Positions 35,292 through 49,651 of a stretch of DNA of 64,000 nt are shown here, one piece after another. The notes below the pieces were generated by a model. That model did not search any database. It was not told the origin of the DNA and saw nothing but the letters and a program-made list of their open reading frames with translations. The stretch's first letter is position 1. Every line of letters begins with the position of its first letter. The position numbers and the translations under genes were made by a program. Source of the DNA: DASUAS01 sp963720765 (lineage in GTDB: Bacteria > Actinomycetota > Acidimicrobiia > IMCC26256 > DASPTH01); assembly GCA_963720765.1 (NCBI GenBank), contig CAVRGS010000002.1:1054001-1118000 (forward strand), read 5' to 3'.

Positions 35292-37971
35292 ATGGTCCGG
35301 GCGCCCGACGTGATCGACGCGCCCGAGCGGGCGACGGCGGCGAACAGCTGAACCGCCCGCGGAGGGCGGCGACGACGGGGATTCGTCGGGCGATTCGCCT
35401 AGCACGCCCAGCCCGTCCGCGCCGGGTGCGCGACGGCTACGACCGGCTCGAGCACTGGATCGGCCTGGCGATCCTCGCGCGCGTGCGTCGTCTACATCTT
35501 CATCCAGCTCGGGCCGTCGCTCGTGCTGCGCAACACCACCATCACCGGCGGTGACACCGGCGCGCACGTCTGGTTCCCCGACTTCCTGATCGACCACTTC
35601 CTGCCGTGGCGGGTGTCGGGATGGTCGAACGACTTCTACGCGGGGTTCCCCGCCGGGCAGTTCTACTTCCCGTTCCCTGCCGTGCTGATCGCGCTGCTCG
35701 ACATCGTCCTGCCGTACAACATCGCGTTCAAGCTCGTCACCGTCGTCGGTCCGCTCGCGCTGCCGGCCGGCGCGTACGTGTTCGCGCGCGGCATCCGCGC
35801 GCCGCGCCCGACCGCGCCGATGCTCGCGGTCGCGCGCCACCGCGCTTCCTGTTCTTCAAGGACGGCGGCGACGCGACGATGACGTTCGACTTCCACATCA
35901 TGGGTGGGAACCTGCCGAGCACGTTGGCGGGCGAGTTCTCGTTCACGATCGCCCTGGCGTTGTCGCTGTTCTTCCTCGGCACGCTCGCACGAGCGCTCGA
36001 CCGGCGCGGCGCGTTCTGGTTGCCCGCGGTGCTGCTCGCGCTCACCTTCATGAGCCACATCGTCGTCGCGATCTTCGCGGTGTACGCGGGCGTCGTCATC
36101 TGGCTGATCATCCGTCCGGTCAGGAACTTCACCCGCGCCGCCGCGATCGCCGTCGTCGGCGTGCTGCTCACCGCGTTCTGGTTCCTGCCGCTCGCGGTGA
36201 ACCTCGGCAACACCACCGACATGCGGTACGAGCCGATCGGCAACTACCTCGACTGGATGTTCATCTCGGAGAACTGGTTCATCTATCCGCTGGCGCTGGT
36301 CGCGCTCGGCGGCGGGATCTGGTTCCGACGCCGTTCGACGTTGATCGTCGCCGCCATCACCGTCGCCACCGGACTCGTGTTCTGGAACTGGGAGGGACTG
36401 CGCGAGATCTTCGGGAAGGCGCCGGCGTGGAACCTGCGGCTCCTGCCGTTCTGGATGCTGATGCTGTACCTGCTCGCCGGCCTCGGCGCCGCGGAGTTGG
36501 TGCGGCTGATCTCCACCGGGGTCACGTGGGTGATCCGCGGCGACCGCGCGGTCGTGGCGTCCGCACCTCCTGCGACGCGCCCCCCGAGGTCCCTCCGTCG
36601 TCCGAGCTCTCTCCGCCGCGGCCGATCGGCCGCCGCGGATGCCTCGTCACGGCGTGCGCCTCGTCGCGATGGCAGTGCTCGCCGCCATCACCACGACGGT
36701 CTGCCTCGTCATCGTGCAGAACGAGCGCGACTTCATCCCGTACTGGGCTCGCTACAACTACACCGGTTACGAGAGCGGGACCACCGAGGACTTCACCGCG
36801 AAGTCGTGGCCCGAGTACCGCGCCTTCCTCGACACCGCGAACAACCTGCCGCCCGGCCGCATGTTGTGGGAGGGCGGCGACGCCATCGGCGCGTACGGCA
36901 CGCCGCTGGCGCTCATGCTGCTGCCGTACTGGACCCACGGCCGCATCCAGTCGATGGAGGGCCTCTACTTCGAGGCGTCGACCACCACGCCGTACCACTT
37001 CATGACGGTCGCGACGCTTGCGCAGAGCCCGTCGAACCCGGTGCGGGGGCTGCCCTACAAGAACATCGCCGACTTCGACCTCGGCGTGAAGTACCTGCAG
37101 CTCATGGGTGTCCGGTACTACGCCGCGTTCAGCACGGAGGCGAAGGACAAGGCCAAGGCCAACCCGAACCTGGTCGAGGTCGCGACCGTCCCCGACCTCG
37201 ACGGCAAGCCGCCGTCGGGATGGACGATCTACCAGGTGAAGGACGCGCCCACGGTCCAGGCGCTGCGGTACGAACCGGTGGTCGCCACCGGCATGAAGGC
37301 CGAACCGTCGTGGAAGTGCGAGGGCGTGCCGAAGCCCGCTGACACCGGTGGTACCGAAGCCGAGTTCAGCCCGTGGGAGTGCACCGCGGTGCCGTGGTTC
37401 TCCGATCCCGACGCGCTCGACCGCCCGCTCACCGACGACGGGCCGGCATCGTGGACTCGGGCGCCCGTCGCCCGGGCCCGGTCGGTCGGCGAAGCAGGCG
37501 CTCCCGCCGGTCGACGTGTCGAACATCCGCACCACGGAGTCGTCGGTGGAGTTCGACGTGTCGCGCACCGGCGTGCCGGTGATGGTGAAGACGTCGTGGT
37601 ACCCCAACTGGGAGGCCGAGGGCGCCGAGGGGCCGTGGCGGGCGACCCCCAACTTCATGGTCGTCGTGCCCACCGCCAAGCACGTGAAGCTCACGTTCAC
37701 CACCGCCACCGTCGACTGGGTCGGTCGGGCGCTGACGGTGGTGGGTCTGGTGGGCCTCGGCGGCCTGGTGTGGTGGGGGATGGCGGCCCGCAGGCCGGAC
37801 GAATCGACCACGGACGGCCCGGTGCACGGGGCGGACGGCGCGGTCGAAACCTGGCGGCGAAGGTATGGATTCGAGGCGTCGGCGGGTACGATTCCCGTCC
37901 CGCTCCCTGCGGTGAGGACCCGAGGCTCCAGTGCCCGACTCTGCGCTCGACTCCATCTTCAAGGCCTATGA
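35292..37971 (+). CDS. Multi-spanning membrane protein, PTPS-related family (GT-C-like)
   Basis: About 890 residues once frames are joined. An N-terminal basic tail (ATTGIRRAIRLARPARPRR) leads to YDRLEHWIGLAILA, VVYIFIQLGPSLVLRNTTITGGDTGAHVWFPDFLIDHFLPWRVSGWSNDFYAGFP and a motif-rich loop MGGNLPSTLAGEFSFTIALALSLFFLG. Helices such as LALTFMSHIVVAIFAVYAGVVIWLII follow. The large external part (YWARYNYTGYESGTTEDF ... YYAAFSTEAKDKAK) precedes a last TM (ALTVVGLVGLGGLVWWGM). The loop resembles '6-pyruvoyl-tetrahydropterin synthase-related' membrane proteins, putative glycosyltransferases. At least five frame changes (near 35345, 35480, 35835, 36560-36640 and 37470) make ends uncertain; ATG 35292 is tentative. 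Confidence 0.7.
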
Positions 37972-39277
37972 CGTTCGCGGGATCTATCCCGACGAGCTCG
38001 ACGAGTCGATCGCCCGTCGCATCGGCAACGCGTTCGTGGCGTTCACCGGCTCGGCCCGTGTGCTCGTCGGCCGCGACGCCCGGCCGTCGTCGACGCCCCT
38101 CGTCGCCGCGTTCACCGAGGGCGCGGTCGTGGCCGGCGCCGACGTCGTCGACCTCGGGGAAGCCTCCACCGACCTCTGCTACTTCGCCGCCGGCAGCCTC
38201 GACGCCCCGGCCGCGATGTTCACCGCCAGCCACAACCCGGCCGAGTACAACGGCGTGAAGCTGTGCCGGGCCGGCGCCCTGCCCATCGGGCAGGACACCG
38301 GGCTGGCCGAGATCAAGGCCATGGTCGCAGGTGGACTGCTCGAGCGAGCCGAAGACCCGGGCCGCACCGAGTCGCGCGACCTGCTCCCGGCGTTCGTCGC
38401 CCACGTGCACTCGTTCGTCGATCTCGACGCGCTGGCCCCCTTGCGCGTCGTCGCCGACACCGCCAACGGCGTCGGCGGCTTGATCGCGCCCGCGGTGTTC
38501 GCCGGGCTCCCGTTCGATCTCACGCTCCTCTTCGGCGAGCTCGACGGCACGTTCCCCAACCACCCGGCCGATCCCACCAACGTCGACAACCTCAAGGACC
38601 TCCAGCGCGCGGTGCTCGACGCCGACGCCGCGGTGGGCCTCGCGTTCGACGGCGACGCCGACCGTGTGGTGCTGGTCGACGACCAGGCGCAGCCGGTGCC
38701 CGGGTCCACCACCACCGCGATGCTGGCGGCGTCGATCCTCCGCCGCCACCCGGGCGAGCAGGTGGTGCACAACCTGATCTGCTCGAAGGCCGTCCCCGAG
38801 ATCGTGCGCGAGCTCGGCGGCGTCCCGATCCGCACGCGCGTCGGGCACTCGTTCATCAAGCAGGTGATGGCGGAGTCCGGCGCGATCTTCGGCGGCGAGC
38901 ACTCAGCGCACTACTACTTCCGCGACAACTTCCGCGCCGACTCCGGCATCATCGCCGCGCTGCTCGTGCTCGAGCAGCTCTCGCTCACCGGGCAACCGCT
39001 CTCGGAGCTGCGGGTGCCGTTCGAGCGCTACGCGATGTCGGGCGAGATCAACACGCGGGTCGACGATCCGCTCGGTGTGATCGAGCAGGTCGCCGCCACC
39101 TACGCCGACGCCGAGCAGGACCGGCTCGACGGTCTCACCGTCGACTTCGGCGACTGGTGGTTCAACCTGCGTCCGAGCAACACCGAACCGCTGTTGCGGC
39201 TCAACCTGGAAGCCGCCGACCGCGCCGCCTGCGACGCGCGGACCGCCGAGGTGCTCGCGCTCGTGCGGGGCACGTAG
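37931..39277 (+). CDS. manB: Phosphomannomutase/phosphoglucomutase
   Basis: 448 residues in an intact frame. It starts with FKAYDVRGIYPDEL, then VLVGRDARPSS, the phosphoserine loop TASHNPAEYNGVK (Ser100), the metal loop AFDGDADRVVLVD, the sugar loop GGEHSAHYYFRD and the phosphate loop RPSNTEPLLRLNLEA. It interconverts mannose-6-phosphate and mannose-1-phosphate (or the glucose pair), supplying the pyrophosphorylase at 19985 and thereby GDP-mannose. The position next to DUF3499 and the TobH-like gene matches mycobacterial pmmA/manB. GTG 37931 lies inside the end of the preceding membrane gene. Confidence 0.92.
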   Translation: MPDSALDSIFKAYDVRGIYPDELDESIARRIGNAFVAFTGSARVLVGRDARPSSTPLVAAFTEGAVVAGADVVDLGEASTDLCYFAAGSLDAPAAMFTASHNPAEYNGVKLCRAGALPIGQDTGLAEIKAMVAGGLLERAEDPGRTESRDLLPAFVAHVHSFVDLDALAPLRVVADTANGVGGLIAPAVFAGLPFDLTLLFGELDGTFPNHPADPTNVDNLKDLQRAVLDADAAVGLAFDGDADRVVLVDDQAQPVPGSTTTAMLAASILRRHPGEQVVHNLICSKAVPEIVRELGGVPIRTRVGHSFIKQVMAESGAIFGGEHSAHYYFRDNFRADSGIIAALLVLEQLSLTGQPLSELRVPFERYAMSGEINTRVDDPLGVIEQVAATYADAEQDRLDGLTVDFGDWWFNLRPSNTEPLLRLNLEAADRAACDARTAEVLALVRGT

Positions 39278-39321
39278 TCACCACTCACGAACCACCCCAC
39301 CAGTACACCGGAAGGAACACG

Positions 39322-39558
39322 ATGGCGTTGGACCCGAAGCTCCTGGAGATCCTCGCGTGCCCCGAGGACAAGGGCCCGCTGCTGTACTTCGAGGACGAGT
39401 CGGCCCTCTACAACCCGCGGCTGAAGCGGCGCTACGCGGTGCGCGACGACATCCCGATCATGCTGATCGACGAGGCCGAAGCGGTCGACGACACCGAGGC
39501 GGCGCGCCTCGAGGCCAAGGCCGCGGCCGACGGCATCCAGCCGACCTTCTCGGCGTAG
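39322..39558 (+). CDS. Trm112-like (UPF0434) small protein
   Basis: 78 residues. MALDPKLLEILACPEDKGPLLYFEDESALYNPRLKRRYAVRDDIPIMLIDEA is the typical Trm112/YcaR fold: LLEILACP...GPL, strands, then R..Y.I.DDIP.ML.DEA. Only one Cys of the usual pair is kept. GGAAGGAA at 39310-39317 is a fair ribosome site before ATG 39322. In actinobacteria it commonly sits between phosphomannomutase and the TobH-like gene. Trm112 proteins act as methyltransferase partners; the bacterial role is unclear. Confidence 0.85.
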   Translation: MALDPKLLEILACPEDKGPLLYFEDESALYNPRLKRRYAVRDDIPIMLIDEAEAVDDTEAARLEAKAAADGIQPTFSA

Positions 39559-39569
39559 GCGCCGTCGCG

Positions 39570-40611
39570 ATGGCGGTGGACTCGCTCGGGTTCGGCGACG
39601 CGCTCGCGGCGATGCCCGAACAGCTCGCGGCTGCGCACGAGGTGGCGGGGAAGGTCCCAGGCGTCGTCGTTGCCCGACGCGGCCGCGTTCGACCGCATCG
39701 TGACGCTGGGCATGGGCGGCTCCGGCATCGCCGGCAACTTCCTGCAGGCCGTCGGCACCGCCACGTTGCCGGTGCCGGTCACGGTGCTGAAGCACTACCG
39801 CACTCCCGCGTTCGTCAACGACCGCACGCTCGCGTTCGCGTTGTCGTACTCGGGCGACACCGAGGAGACGGTCGAGATGGCGCGGGGCGCGCTCGCGGCC
39901 GGCGCCACGCTCATCGTGATCTCGAGTGGCGGCGAGCTCGCGCGGCTCGCACAGGAGTCGGGTGCACTGCACGTGCCGTGTCCCGACGACATCCTCATGC
40001 CGCGTCTCGCTCTCGGTGCACTGGTCGCGCCGCTGTTCGTGCTGCTGTTCCGCATGGGAATGCTGCCCGAGGCCCACGCGGGCCTGCTGCGCGCGCAGGA
40101 GCAGCTCGCGCGTCGGCGCGACCAGTGCAAGCCGTCGGTGGAAGGGGAGCGCAACCCGGCGCGCTCGCTGGCGCGCAAGATCGGACGCACCATCCCGATC
40201 GTCTACGGCAGCGGTGGACTCGGCGGCATCGCCGCGCTGCGGTGGAAGCAGTCGGTGAACGAGAACGCCAAGGCGCCCGCGTTCTGGAACGAGTACCCCG
40301 AGCTCGACCACAACGAGGTGTGCGGCTGGGGCCAGCACGGCGACGTGACGCGCCAGGTGTTCACCCTGGTCGAGCTGCGCCACGGCCTCGAGCACGCGAA
40401 GCTCGAGGCGCGCGCGGTCGCCACGCGTGAGCTGATCGAGGAGGCGCTGGTGCAGGTGCTCACGGTCGAGGCCGAGGGCGAGGGCCGGCTGGCCCAGCTG
40501 CTCGACCTCGTCCACGTGGGCGACTGGACCAGCTACTACCTCGCGCTCGACAACGACGTCGACCCCGGTCCCATCGACGCCATCAGCCAGCTCAAGGCGT
40601 CGCTGGGCTGA
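39570..40611 (+). CDS. SIS-domain phosphosugar isomerase-like protein (TobH type)
   Basis: About 347 residues. N-terminal SLGFGDALAAMPEQLAAAHEVAGKV; after a frame change near 39668 the sequence continues VTLGMGGSGIAGNFLQA, FALSYSGDTEETVEMARGALAAGATLIVISSGGELARLA, then IPIVYGSGGLGGIAALRWKQSVNENAKAPAFWNEYPELDHNEVCGW. These are the two SIS domains of bifunctional phosphoglucose/phosphomannose isomerases. Its place beside manB suggests control of the mannose-6-phosphate/fructose-6-phosphate pool. Net length is +1. Confidence 0.82.
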
Positions 40612-40683
40612 AGCGAGGCGGCCGCAACCTCGCGCTGGCACGGTGGCGTTCCACCTGGCGCGTCGTTCGCGTCCGTGAGTGCA

Positions 40684-41901
40684 TCAGAAGTGGGTGGTGC
40701 ACCAGGGAGACGGGTGCGTGAGGAACGCACGATCGCCTCGCGCCACCGCGCCGGGGGTGAGCTCGCGCACTCGACCGGCGGCCGCGAGCGTCGACACCGG
40801 TACCCCGCCGAGGGAGAGCGCGCCGAGGTCGGCGGCCGACACCGCGAGGTCGGCGGCTCGGTCGGTGCGCGTGCACGTGGCGCCGTCGGGACCGCCGTCG
40901 ATCAGCCAACACCCCGAGTTGTCGGGTCGGAACTCGTCGTGGAGCTCGAGCACGAGTGCGTCGTCGGCGCCGTACGTGCGCGCCGCGAGCGTGGTCGCCG
41001 ACGTCGAGCACACGCACCCAGAGGTGGTCGCGCACCTGGCGCACACGCAACCGGCGGGGGTCGGGGAGCCGCCACCGCAGCGGATCGTCGACCGGTCGTT
41101 CGCCCGCGGTGATGGTGCCGACGAGGTCGATGCCGAAGAGGAACGACCACATCGCCGCCTCGGCGTCGGCGTCGACGGCCTGCACCTCGAGCACCCGCAG
41201 CGTGCTGCTCGGCGACACCGTCGGGCCAGTGGGCGTCGAGCACGTAGCGCGCGAACGCATCGGGCGTACCGTCGGCGTCCTCGTGCACCGCGGTGAAGAA
41301 GCGCGGTCCGTTCCGCGCCGGGGCGAACAGCTGGGGCCACCACTCCGCGGGCGCGACAGCTCGCCGACTCGTGTGGGCGCGATGCGTGCGTACACCGCGT
41401 GCGCGGCATTCGCGGCCGCGGCGGCGTCGACGATCCTCACACGTCCCACCGGCGCGGGCGCGTGCTGCATGCGCGCGTGGTGCGACTCGAGCTCCCACCG
41501 CGTGGTGAAGGTGGCGGTGCCGTACCCGAAGCGCTCGTAGATCGACGCTTCCGACGCGGTGAGCCCGGCGAGCGGTTCGCCGCGGCGCGCCACGTCGTCG
41601 AGCTGCGCGGCCATCAGCCGCCGCAGGAGCCGCGCCGACGATGGGTCGGGCTCACCGTCACCATGGCCACCCCGGCCATCGGCAGCTGCGCGCCGCCCGG
41701 CACGGTGAGGTCGAACGCGTACGAGCCCGCGGTGGCGACGACGCGGCCGTCGTCCCACACCCCGAGCGAACGGTCGGGTGTGAGCAGGTGCGCGGGGTAC
41801 TCGTCGGTTTCGTCGTGGGTGGTGCGGCCGAAGCCGGCCTGCACCGCGAGGAGGTAGTCGACGAACTCGTCGTCGCGCACCGTGCGGAGTTCGAGATCCA
41901 C
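40684..41901 (-). CDS. Eis-like GNAT N-acetyltransferase, frame broken about four times
   Basis: About 406 residues in the Eis layout of two GNAT lobes plus an SCP2-like C-terminal domain. Visible parts are VDLELRTVRDDEFVDYLLAVQAGFGRTTHDE, MAGVAMVTVSPTHRRRG (acetyl-CoA loop) followed by LLRRLMAAQL, LAGLTASEASIYERFGYGTATF, VEVQAVDADAEAAMWSFLFGIDLVGT-like segment, and YGADDALVLELHDEFRPDNSGCWLIDGG. The chain ends in Phe (CTTHF); the C-terminal carboxylate is the catalytic base in Eis, from memory. Eis proteins acetylate amines on small molecules. Frame changes near 41630, 41355, 41235 and 40990 are two of each sign (net zero). Confidence 0.78.
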
Positions 41902-41990
41902 GGCGAGAGCTTGGCATGACCCGGCTCCTGCCGTGTGCAGATTTCGCCGCGAGTCGTGCACCGGTGCTGCGACTCCGAGAGGTCGTCCGC

Positions 41991-42090
41991 TAGCCTGGAG
42001 CGCTGGTCGGGCCTTCGGGCTGTCATCCGGTGATCCGGGCCGACTCTGACATCACGTGCGCACCTGCTGCGCTCCACACTGATGAAGGAG
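41991..42090 (+). promoter_or_regulatory. ahcY: Promoter hexamer and ribosome site of ahcY
   Basis: TAGCCT at 41991-41996 gives a leader of about 95 nt ending in AAGGAG (42085-42090), 8 nt before the TTG start. The 197-bp gap upstream of ahcY holds no other gene. Confidence 0.35.
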
Positions 42091-42098
42091 TCCTCCCG

Positions 42099-43568
<1,470 letters not shown>

Positions 43569-43590
43569 CCCGGCGGGACGGAACACCTGG

Positions 43591-43645
43591 CGCGAGGTTG
43601 CGTCGCTCAGCCGCGAGGAGCGCGGTCCGGTGACGCAACCTCGCG
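43591..43645. terminator. Perfect 14-bp inverted repeat between ahcY and a small membrane gene
   Basis: CGCGAGGTTGCGTC (43591-43604) is the exact reverse complement of GACGCAACCTCGCG (43632-43645). An inner CCGCG-AGGAG-CGCGG stem (43611-43625) nests within. It lies between converging genes and shares its arm sequence with other intergenic sites. Confidence 0.6.
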
Positions 43646-43666
43646 TGAGCGGGGTCGTCGCGCGGG

Positions 43667-43814
43667 TCAGGTCGCGACGAAGAGGAGCACGATCGCGAAG
43701 GCGAGCAGCACCAGCACGCCGGCCAAGCATGCGATCGAACAGGTGGTCGGAGCGGCCCAGCGTGTGCTCCACGTTGGCGAGTGTGGTGCGGGCCCAGCTC
43801 ATCAGCACGCTCAT
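43667..43814 (-). CDS. Small single-pass membrane protein
   Basis: About 49 residues. MSVLMSWARTTLANVEHTL continues GRSDHLFDRM and, after an extra base near 43728, LAGVLVLLAFAIVLLFVAT to the stop. A soluble helical half is followed by one C-terminal membrane segment, a tail-anchored layout. GGAAGGGAAG lies just upstream of ATG 43814. The 148-bp length is 1 modulo 3, matching one inserted base. Function unknown. Confidence 0.5.
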
Positions 43815-43944
43815 CAGGGGCTTCCCTTCCTCGGTTGTTCGGGCCGCCCCCGGTGTGTCTTCCGACACAGTGATCGGCCACGAGCGCGAATTCCTTGAAC
43901 GACCCGTGGACGATCGGCCGGGCGAGAACGTCACACCCCCGCTC

Positions 43945-43950
43945 TACCGT
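43945..43950 (+). promoter_or_regulatory. comF: Leaderless -10 of comF
   Basis: TACCGT, 7 nt before the comF GTG at 43958. Confidence 0.35.
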
Positions 43951-43957
43951 CGGCCGC

Positions 43958-44584
43958 GTGCTCGACGCCCTGTTCCCACTCGTGTGCCCCGGTTGCGGGC
44001 GACCGTGCGGTCGGCCCGGAGGACCCGTCTGCGTGCGCTGCGCCGCGGGGCTGCATCCGGCACCGTCGGTGGCGCCGCCGGCCGGGCTCGACCGTTGGTG
44101 GGCGGCGTTCGCCTACGAAGGCGTGGCGCGTGAGGTGGTCGCCCGGGTGAAGTACCGCGGCGCCCGGGCCGCGGTGCCGTGGCTCGCCGACGCGATGGTG
44201 GCGGTGATCGATCCCGACCTGATGGTCGACGTCGTCACCTGGGCGCCCACCAGCCGTGGCCGTCGGCGGGGGCGCGGGTTCGACCAGGCCGAGTTGCTGG
44301 CCCGCTCGCTCGTCCGGCGTCTTCCGGATCGAGTCGACGTGCGGTGCCTCGGCCTGCTCGACCGCCGCCCGGGCCCACCCCAGACCGGTCTCACCGGCGC
44401 CGACCGCCGTCGCGGTCCCGGTTACGCCGCCCGGCGCGGCGCGCCGCCATCGGTGCTCGTGGTCGACGACGTCGCCACCAGTGGCGCCACGCTCGCGGCC
44501 GCGGCGGTCGCCCTGCGTGCGGCCGGGGCGCGCCACGTGGTCGCGGTCACGGCGGCGAGGACACCACCGCCGAACCGGCCGTAG
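43958..44584 (+). CDS. comF: ComF-family phosphoribosyltransferase-like protein
   Basis: 208 residues in an intact frame. An N-terminal zinc ribbon (LFPLVCPGCGRPCGRPGGPVCVRCAAGL, two CxxC pairs) is followed by FAYEGVAREVVARVKYRGARA, APTSRGRRRGRGFDQAELLARSLVRRL, QTGLTGADRRRG and the PRPP-type loop VLVVDDVATSGATLAAAAVALRAAGARHV. ComF proteins are linked to DNA uptake in naturally competent bacteria, but in actinobacteria the gene is mostly a conserved neighbour of hpf and secA. GTG 43958 precedes VLDALFPLVCPGC. Confidence 0.88.
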   Translation: MLDALFPLVCPGCGRPCGRPGGPVCVRCAAGLHPAPSVAPPAGLDRWWAAFAYEGVAREVVARVKYRGARAAVPWLADAMVAVIDPDLMVDVVTWAPTSRGRRRGRGFDQAELLARSLVRRLPDRVDVRCLGLLDRRPGPPQTGLTGADRRRGPGYAARRGAPPSVLVVDDVATSGATLAAAAVALRAAGARHVVAVTAARTPPPNRP

Positions 44585-44619
44585 ACTTCGACGACAGGTC
44601 CTCGTGCGGAGGAGTTCAG

Positions 44620-45207
<588 letters not shown>

Positions 45208-45211
<4 letters not shown>

Positions 45212-46758
45212 GGCTGCTTCGCCGGCGGGTCGTGGATCCGCTTGGCCACGACGATGTCGTCGCGGTCGAAGACGATCTCGAACTGACGGCGGGTCAGGCG
45301 GTCGAGCAGCCCGAGATCCTCGGTCGACATCTCGCGCCGGTCGATCACGATCCACTGCACCCGGGCTGGATCGGCGAGGTGCTCGCCGTCGACACCCCAG
45401 TTGACGTTCCGCCACGGGACCGGGAAGTCGTAGATCTCGTCGCGGTGCGCGAGGTGGGGGAGCAGGTTGTAGATCGCGCTCGTCGGCGCGCCCGCCGGGC
45501 ACGCGCGCGATCGGCCTCGTCGCGCGCGTCCTGGCGGGCGTCGACCTGCAGCGGCCAGATCCCGGAGTGGTACTTCACGCTGATCGGGGACGGTCCCCAC
45601 GCCACCGTGGCCGCGAGCGACGACGCGACCACCAGACCCACCAGGAAGCGCAGGAGTCCGGGCTTCTTCACCGACACCCACGCGACCGCCTCGACCGTCG
45701 CGAGGATGATGCCGACGAGCACCAGCGACGAGTAGTGGTACCGGATCTCGCGGGTGTACGGGAAGGACGAGAAGATGTTCACCGCGAGCATCGGTCCGGC
45801 GATGAGCAGCGTGGGGATCGCCAGCAGCGGCAGGAATGCCACCGGCGCGAACATCATCTCGTAGTAGCTGACCCGGTCGTGCTCGGTGGCGATCTCGACC
45901 GCCTGCCGTGGGTGCGTCGCCAGGTGGGTGCCCACCTCGATCGGGTTCTTGCCCAGGTCGCCGAAGAAGCTGTCGTAGAACGGCCCGATGCCGTTCGACA
46001 GCGGGATGATCACCCGGGTCGCGATCATGTACCAGGTCGATGCTCGCGGCCACCGTGATCAGACCGATCTTCCGGTTGCCCCGCACCGCGATCAGCAGGC
46101 CGATCACCGCGATCGCGAGGGCCACGTCTTCCTTGCACGCGGCGGCCAGCACCGCGAAGAGCACGAACCACTTCCAACGGTGCGTCCGTGCCGCCCAGTA
46201 CGCGAACAGCAGCGGCGCGATCGCCAACGCGTCGGGATGGAAGAACTCCCAGGTGAGCCACTGGTACGTGGGGTTGAGCAGCAGCACCGCAGCCAGCGCG
46301 ACGGCCAGCCATCGGTCGCGCAGCCGGTCGCGCGCCAGGAGGTAGATCGCGATCGCCCCCGACGCCTGCACCACCACCTGCGCCGACAACAGGAACAGCG
46401 GTCCCGCGCCGAGCCAGTAGAAGGGCACGAACAGCAGCACGATCGGGTTGACGTGGTGGCCGAAGAACTCGAGGCCGCGCACCGTGACGAACGGGTCGTG
46501 GAAGCGCGAGAGCATCCAGACCGCCTGGTCGTAGATGCCCAGGTCGAACGAGAACGTGGCGAAGCGCTCCTGGCGGATCCAGCCGAGCACGATGAAGACG
46601 GCGCTCCAGCCCACCACCATCGCCCCGAGCACCCAGCGCACCGGGTCGCGCCAGCCGATCGCGACGTCACCCGTTCCGTCGCCGGGTCCGTCGCCCAGCC
46701 CGTCGGCATCGTCGCCCGACGGATCCTCCTCGGTCTCGAGCTCGGAGGTGGCGGTCAC
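45208..46758 (-). CDS. DUF2079 family membrane protein
   Basis: About 517 residues. An acidic, Gly/Asp-rich N-terminus is followed by GAMVVGWSAVFIVLGWIRQERFATFSFDLGIYDQAVWMLSRFHDPFVTVRGLEFFGHHVNPIVLLFVPFYWL, the DUF2079 signature, and further helices (AIAVIGLLIAVRG, FLPLLAIPTLLIAGPMLAV, LVLVGIILATVEAVAWVSV). The C-terminal external part has AIYNLLPHLAHRDEIYDFPVPW and RVQWIVIDRREM. The fold is GT-C-like, and such proteins are putative membrane glycosyltransferases. Frame changes near 46035 and 45500 have opposite sign. Its stop overlaps that of hpf in a shared CTAG. Confidence 0.8.
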
Positions 46759-46840
46759 GGCTGAGATCTTGCCAAGGACGCAGGCTCCACCGTGGGTCGG
46801 CCGCGGTGTCGGCGGGGGCCGAATGCCGGGAAACCGCCCC

Positions 46841-46846
46841 TACACT
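46841..46846 (+). promoter_or_regulatory. secA: Leaderless -10 of secA
   Basis: TACACT, 10 nt before the secA ATG at 46857; identical to the rmlD hexamer. Confidence 0.4.
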
Positions 46847-46856
46847 GGGAGCCTCC

Positions 46857-49617
<2,761 letters not shown>

Positions 49618-49651
49618 CGCCCGCGCCTCGCCTCCATGCTGAAGTTCGCCC

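Noticed and set aside
41902..42098. SAH riboswitch upstream of ahcY
   Set aside because: I could not fit the conserved core of the SAH riboswitch to this leader; only a -10-like hexamer and a ribosome site are visible.
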